From positions 1-64,000 of the forward strand of contig CAJTRK010000003.1 in assembly GCA_910578475.1 (NCBI GenBank): a stretch of DNA of 64,000 bases, read 5' to 3'. A model generated the notes under the pieces. The model did no database searches and was not told the origin of the DNA. It saw nothing but the letters and a program-made list of their open reading frames with translations. This document shows positions 61,372-64,000 of the stretch, in pieces. Position numbers and translations under genes: made by a program. This stretch comes from an uncultured Lachnospiraceae bacterium. Lineage in GTDB: Bacteria > Bacillota > Clostridia > Lachnospirales > Lachnospiraceae. Every line of letters starts with the position of its first letter. Positions within the stretch are counted from its first letter, which is position 1.

Positions 61372-62050
61372 TTATCCAGCTCCTTTCTGACCGCCCTTAT
61401 TATACCAGACTATTCTTTCATCGTCATTAATATTTTTACTTTTTTTGACTATTTTTGCGGAAATCAGCGCAAAGATAAGCGGGAACCTCCTGTACAACAG
61501 TATATCCGCAAAACAATCATCCAAACACCGGTTTTCTATCCGGCGGACGCCCCAAAAGGATTTCCGTGATGATATGACAATCGACTCCGCTCCGTACATT
61601 GTCCGGCGGCAGACTTTGAAAGAACAGACAAGACATCTCCGACGTGCATAAAAATTTAAAAAATACCTGTATAACCTTTTCAATCCCTGTGAATTATAAT
61701 TGTGAAAACGAATGAAAAAAATTATTCTACGACCAGACACATATGCCTGTAAGACTTCCTCATATTATATTAAGAATGATTATGAACCGTCTTCATTCCA
61801 AAATATGGGAAACAGATTTCTCTGAAAAAAATTTATACATTGCCCCCTTCCCGTGCAGATTGTCAGGAGACATCTTGTGGTCATTATATCCATGATTTGA
61901 CAAAAAAGCAAGCAATTTCTAAAAATATAAATTTTTTTTAAAGAGTTTTGTCATACTATTGACTTAAATTAATACAAAGTATAAGATACTTTTAGTTTCA
62001 TCGTCACATACATTAACAGTATCAGTATCTTATAGTAAGGATGTGATATT
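61372..62050. other. Long AT-rich intergenic region upstream of mecA
   Basis: No convincing gene. A 122-codon minus-strand frame at 61372-61740 is basic and Arg/Phe-rich, has no ribosome binding site, and abuts the GH18 gene; it is probably spurious. The right end has the mecA promoter (61959-61987) and an inverted repeat ATAAGATACT / AGTATCTTAT (61981-61990, 62024-62033). Confidence 0.5.
61959..61987 (+). promoter_or_regulatory. mecA promoter
   Basis: TTGACT, 17-bp spacer, TAAGAT. A 10-bp inverted repeat begins in the -10 (61981-61990) and ends at 62033, possibly an operator or a leader hairpin. Confidence 0.6.
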
Positions 62051-62803
62051 ATGAAAATCGAAAAAGTAAATGAGCACCAGATTCGCTGCACGCTTACAAG
62101 GGAAGACCTTGCCGATAGAGAACTGAAAATAAGTGAACTTGCTTATGGCACGGAAAAAGCCAAAAGCCTTTTTCGTGATATGATGCAGCAGGCCGCCTGT
62201 GAATGCGGCTTTGAAGCAGAAGATATTCCGCTTATGATAGAAGCGATTCCTTTAAACGCGGAATGTATCGTTCTAATCATTACCAAAGTAGAAGACCCGG
62301 AAGAGCTGGATACCCGCTTTTCCAAGTTTGCGCCTTCCGTACATCATGAAGAATCCGAGGAAACGGATGATATTATGGAAGCCTTTGCCGACAGCGCCGA
62401 TGAAATGTTGGATATGCTGCGGAAAATGGACCAGCAGAGCCGTTCTTCGTCTCTTTCCGGGACGGGAAACAAACAGGCCGCTCCGGCAGGCGAATCCGTG
62501 CAGACAGCGCATACGCCCCGTATGTACTCTTTTTCTTCCCTGTACGACATCATGAGATTCGCACATATTGCCGCGCCTCTTTGCCATAATGAAAACTCTT
62601 TATATAAGAAAGCGCATGACGGTTCCTATCTGCTTCTAATCAATCCGGCAAATGCCGCCGCCGCAGATTTCAACCGGCTCTGCAATATGCTTACGGAATA
62701 CGGCAGACAGGAGCGTTTTACCTCGGCTGTGGAATCCTATCTGGAAGAGCATTGCGAATCGGTTATCAAAAACAGCGCGCTTCAGTCGCTGGCAGCCATT
62801 TAA
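62051..62803 (+). CDS. mecA: Adaptor protein MecA
   Basis: Delivers substrates to the ClpC protease. 250 residues: N-terminal target-binding domain (MKIEKVNEHQIRCTLTREDLA), a Ser/Ala-rich linker (about 125-165), and a C-terminal ClpC-binding domain (SLYDIMRFAHIA, AAADFNRLCNMLTEYG). ATG at 62051 after AAGGATGTG. Confidence 0.92.
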   Translation: MKIEKVNEHQIRCTLTREDLADRELKISELAYGTEKAKSLFRDMMQQAACECGFEAEDIPLMIEAIPLNAECIVLIITKVEDPEELDTRFSKFAPSVHHEESEETDDIMEAFADSADEMLDMLRKMDQQSRSSSLSGTGNKQAAPAGESVQTAHTPRMYSFSSLYDIMRFAHIAAPLCHNENSLYKKAHDGSYLLLINPANAAAADFNRLCNMLTEYGRQERFTSAVESYLEEHCESVIKNSALQSLAAI

Positions 62804-62836
62804 TTTAGTCGATAAAATTTTATTGCAAAAATAAGA

Positions 62837-62870
62837 CAGCATGCCTCACCGGTATGCTGCCTTTTATTTT
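62837..62870 (+). terminator. mecA terminator
   Basis: Stem CAGCATGCC / GGTATGCTG (one wobble pair), 5-nt loop, followed by CCTTTTATTTT. Confidence 0.8.
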
Positions 62871-62910
62871 CCGGCTTTCTTTTCTGACTCTGAAAACCGC
62901 TTCTGCCCCG

Positions 62911-63102
62911 TTATAACGCCGCAATCTGTGCCATCAGTTCGTCGATGTTCATGCCGTGTACCATTGCCGCTTCTTCCAGAGATTCTCCCTGTGCGGAAGG
63001 GCATCCGAGACAGTGCATTCCCGCATTCATCAGAATGGGGGCAACATCCGGATTGGTTCTTAAAATTTCACCGATTGTCATATCCTTTGTAATTTCTGCC
63101 AT
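62911..63102 (-). CDS. DUF1858 domain protein
   Basis: A 63-residue protein: MTIGEILRTNPDVAPILMNAGMHCLGCPSA with the family Cys-X2-Cys pair, which may bind a metal or Fe-S cluster or form a redox pair. The family is linked to hybrid-cluster and nitrosative-stress proteins. ATG at 63102 after GGAGG. Confidence 0.93.
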   Translation of the reverse strand: MAEITKDMTIGEILRTNPDVAPILMNAGMHCLGCPSAQGESLEEAAMVHGMNIDELMAQIAAL

Positions 63103-63322
63103 GATTCATACCTCCATTTTTCTCAGATTGATTTACCCCGGTAAACAGAAAACTCTCTCTTCTTTGTCCGCCGGGCGTATGTCCACACAATATCAGCTTT
63201 ACCTGCTGCGTTTATTTTATGCCTTCACAGTATAAACCGAAAATGAAATTCCCACAAGTATCAGCCGAAAATATTTTCCGCAATGTTATTCGAATGTTTT
63301 TCAGAATCCGCATATTACAACA

Positions 63323-64000
63323 TCATGCCGTCGGCAATTCCCCATTGACCTTTATCACCTTATTTTTCTTCTCATACCGTTCGGGAATGACAAACTCCCA
63401 TTCCGTATTTCCTTCGGCGTCCCCGCCCGTTTGCGTAAATCCCTGCATCCCGTAAAAATCTTTTACCATTCCATTTTTGGCGGTCGGATAATAATAGCCT
63501 TTCAGGCGTTTCAGCCCCCGCGCGGCGCACTGTGACACGAGTTCATCCATCATGGCGAACTCCATATCCCGCTTCAGGACGCGGCAGCTCATCAGCCACA
63601 GGTCAATATGAAAAAGTGTTTCGTCCTCCGCATCACGGTGTCCGAAAACAACCGATACAACACCGTTGTCGCCAAACCTGTCCTCCAGCCTGCCGTATAA
63701 TGTGATATAAGAAGCATCTTCTGCAATCCGCTCGATATCGCTCTGGCTGCACCGTTTCGTCGTCAGATTGAACTGATTGCTTTTGTTGGTCAGTTGGGCA
63801 ATGCGCGCCATATACACCGGCGCAAAAGGACATATCTGCGCATCCATTTCCAGAGAAAGCAGATAATCCGCATAGTTTGCATAACCTGCTTCCTGTTTCT
63901 TCCGCTCCGCATTCGCCTGATACATCCGGTTCCTCTCCAAATCATCAGCGGAAAGATTCGTCACTTCAAAATAGCCCGCCCTGTCGAGGGTCGTAATAAA
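63323..64000 (-). CDS. FkbH-like HAD-IIIC protein, C-terminal part
   Basis: The gene enters from the right edge; about 225 codons are visible. FTNLSADDLERNRMYQANAER-type text preceded by LDRAGYFEV matches the end of the HAD domain of FkbH proteins. The following GNAT-like domain (TTKRCSQSDIERI, DRFGDNGVVSVVFGH, WLMSCRVLKRDMEFAMMDELV, GYYYPTAKNGMVKDFYGMQGF) completes the family. FkbH enzymes load glycerate-derived units on carrier proteins in polyketide or exopolysaccharide pathways, so a biosynthetic cluster may lie to the right. Confidence 0.88.
   Translation of the reverse strand, partial: FITTLDRAGYFEVTNLSADDLERNRMYQANAERKKQEAGYANYADYLLSLEMDAQICPFAPVYMARIAQLTNKSNQFNLTTKRCSQSDIERIAEDASYITLYGRLEDRFGDNGVVSVVFGHRDAEDETLFHIDLWLMSCRVLKRDMEFAMMDELVSQCAARGLKRLKGYYYPTAKNGMVKDFYGMQGFTQTGGDAEGNTEWEFVIPERYEKKNKVIKVNGELPTA

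Noticed and set aside
61372..61740. 122-codon minus-strand frame
   Set aside because: No ribosome binding site, Arg/Phe-rich with no recognisable fold, in a non-coding AT-rich region.

Overview
The window reads as a chromosomal segment of a low-to-moderate-GC, spore-forming anaerobic Firmicute, most likely a Lachnospiraceae (Clostridia). The evidence is a SpoVT/SpoVG pair, CwlD- and SleB-type cortex/wall hydrolases, a paired GlgC/GlgD, a DnaD/DnaI-type primosome pair, MecA, an ECF transporter with fused ATPases, an F-type ATP synthase operon with AtpZ/AtpI, and strong AGGAGG-type ribosome binding sites with TTG/GTG starts. I see no rRNA, tRNA, CRISPR array, prophage or transposase gene.

Layout. 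1-5.4 kb: start of an FtsX-type ABC permease, spoVT, and a cell-wall trio (alpha/beta hydrolase, membrane-anchored MurF-like ligase, Ddl). A 36-residue gene lies upstream of the trio. 5.5-12.8 kb: mfd-pth, spoVG and glgC-glgD, all on the minus strand. 13.2-18.1 kb (plus): murC, then dnaD, dnaI-like and prs, with a cluster of DnaA boxes between murC and dnaD. 18.2-22.9 kb (minus): NAD salvage pncA-pncB followed by a hemerythrin gene and a signal-less pectinesterase, plus a lipoprotein. 23-31.3 kb (plus): a 1017-residue zinc-ribbon protein, an APH-like kinase, queT with a structured leader, and a HelD-like helicase carrying a GH31-like C-terminal domain. 31.3-43.9 kb (minus): HAD phosphatase, a large exported protein with a decayed C39-like domain, a methyltransferase, and the complete atp operon (atpZ-I-B-E-F-H-A-G-D-C) with sodium-type c-subunit residues. 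44-53.1 kb: DUF402, SleB-like hydrolase, rpiB, tsaC, cwlD, a heterodimeric ABC exporter and an AraC regulator. 53.1-64 kb: iscR-nifS-nifU, tcdA, an ECF transporter (UPF0397 S component, fused EcfA, EcfT), a GH18 wall hydrolase, mecA, a DUF1858 protein and the 3' part of an FkbH-like gene.

The most unusual content is non-coding. (1) Two copies (9751-9938 and 51940-52151) of a roughly 190-210 bp foldback element share an 87-nt core with conserved sequence blocks, but have long terminal arms of completely different sequence that are each almost perfectly self-complementary. That is a covariation signature of a structured RNA or an unusual foldback mobile element. (2) A second family of about 75-120 nt palindromic repeats, at least four copies in the same orientation relative to transcription, follows ddl, atpB, atpE and the ECF S-component gene. 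Two of them bracket atpE inside the atp operon, and one supplies the last codons of ddl.

Functionally the segment mixes housekeeping (peptidoglycan precursor synthesis, replication initiation, PRPP and NAD, glycogen, ATP synthase, Fe-S assembly, t6A/ct6A tRNA modification) with a few lineage-specific oddities.
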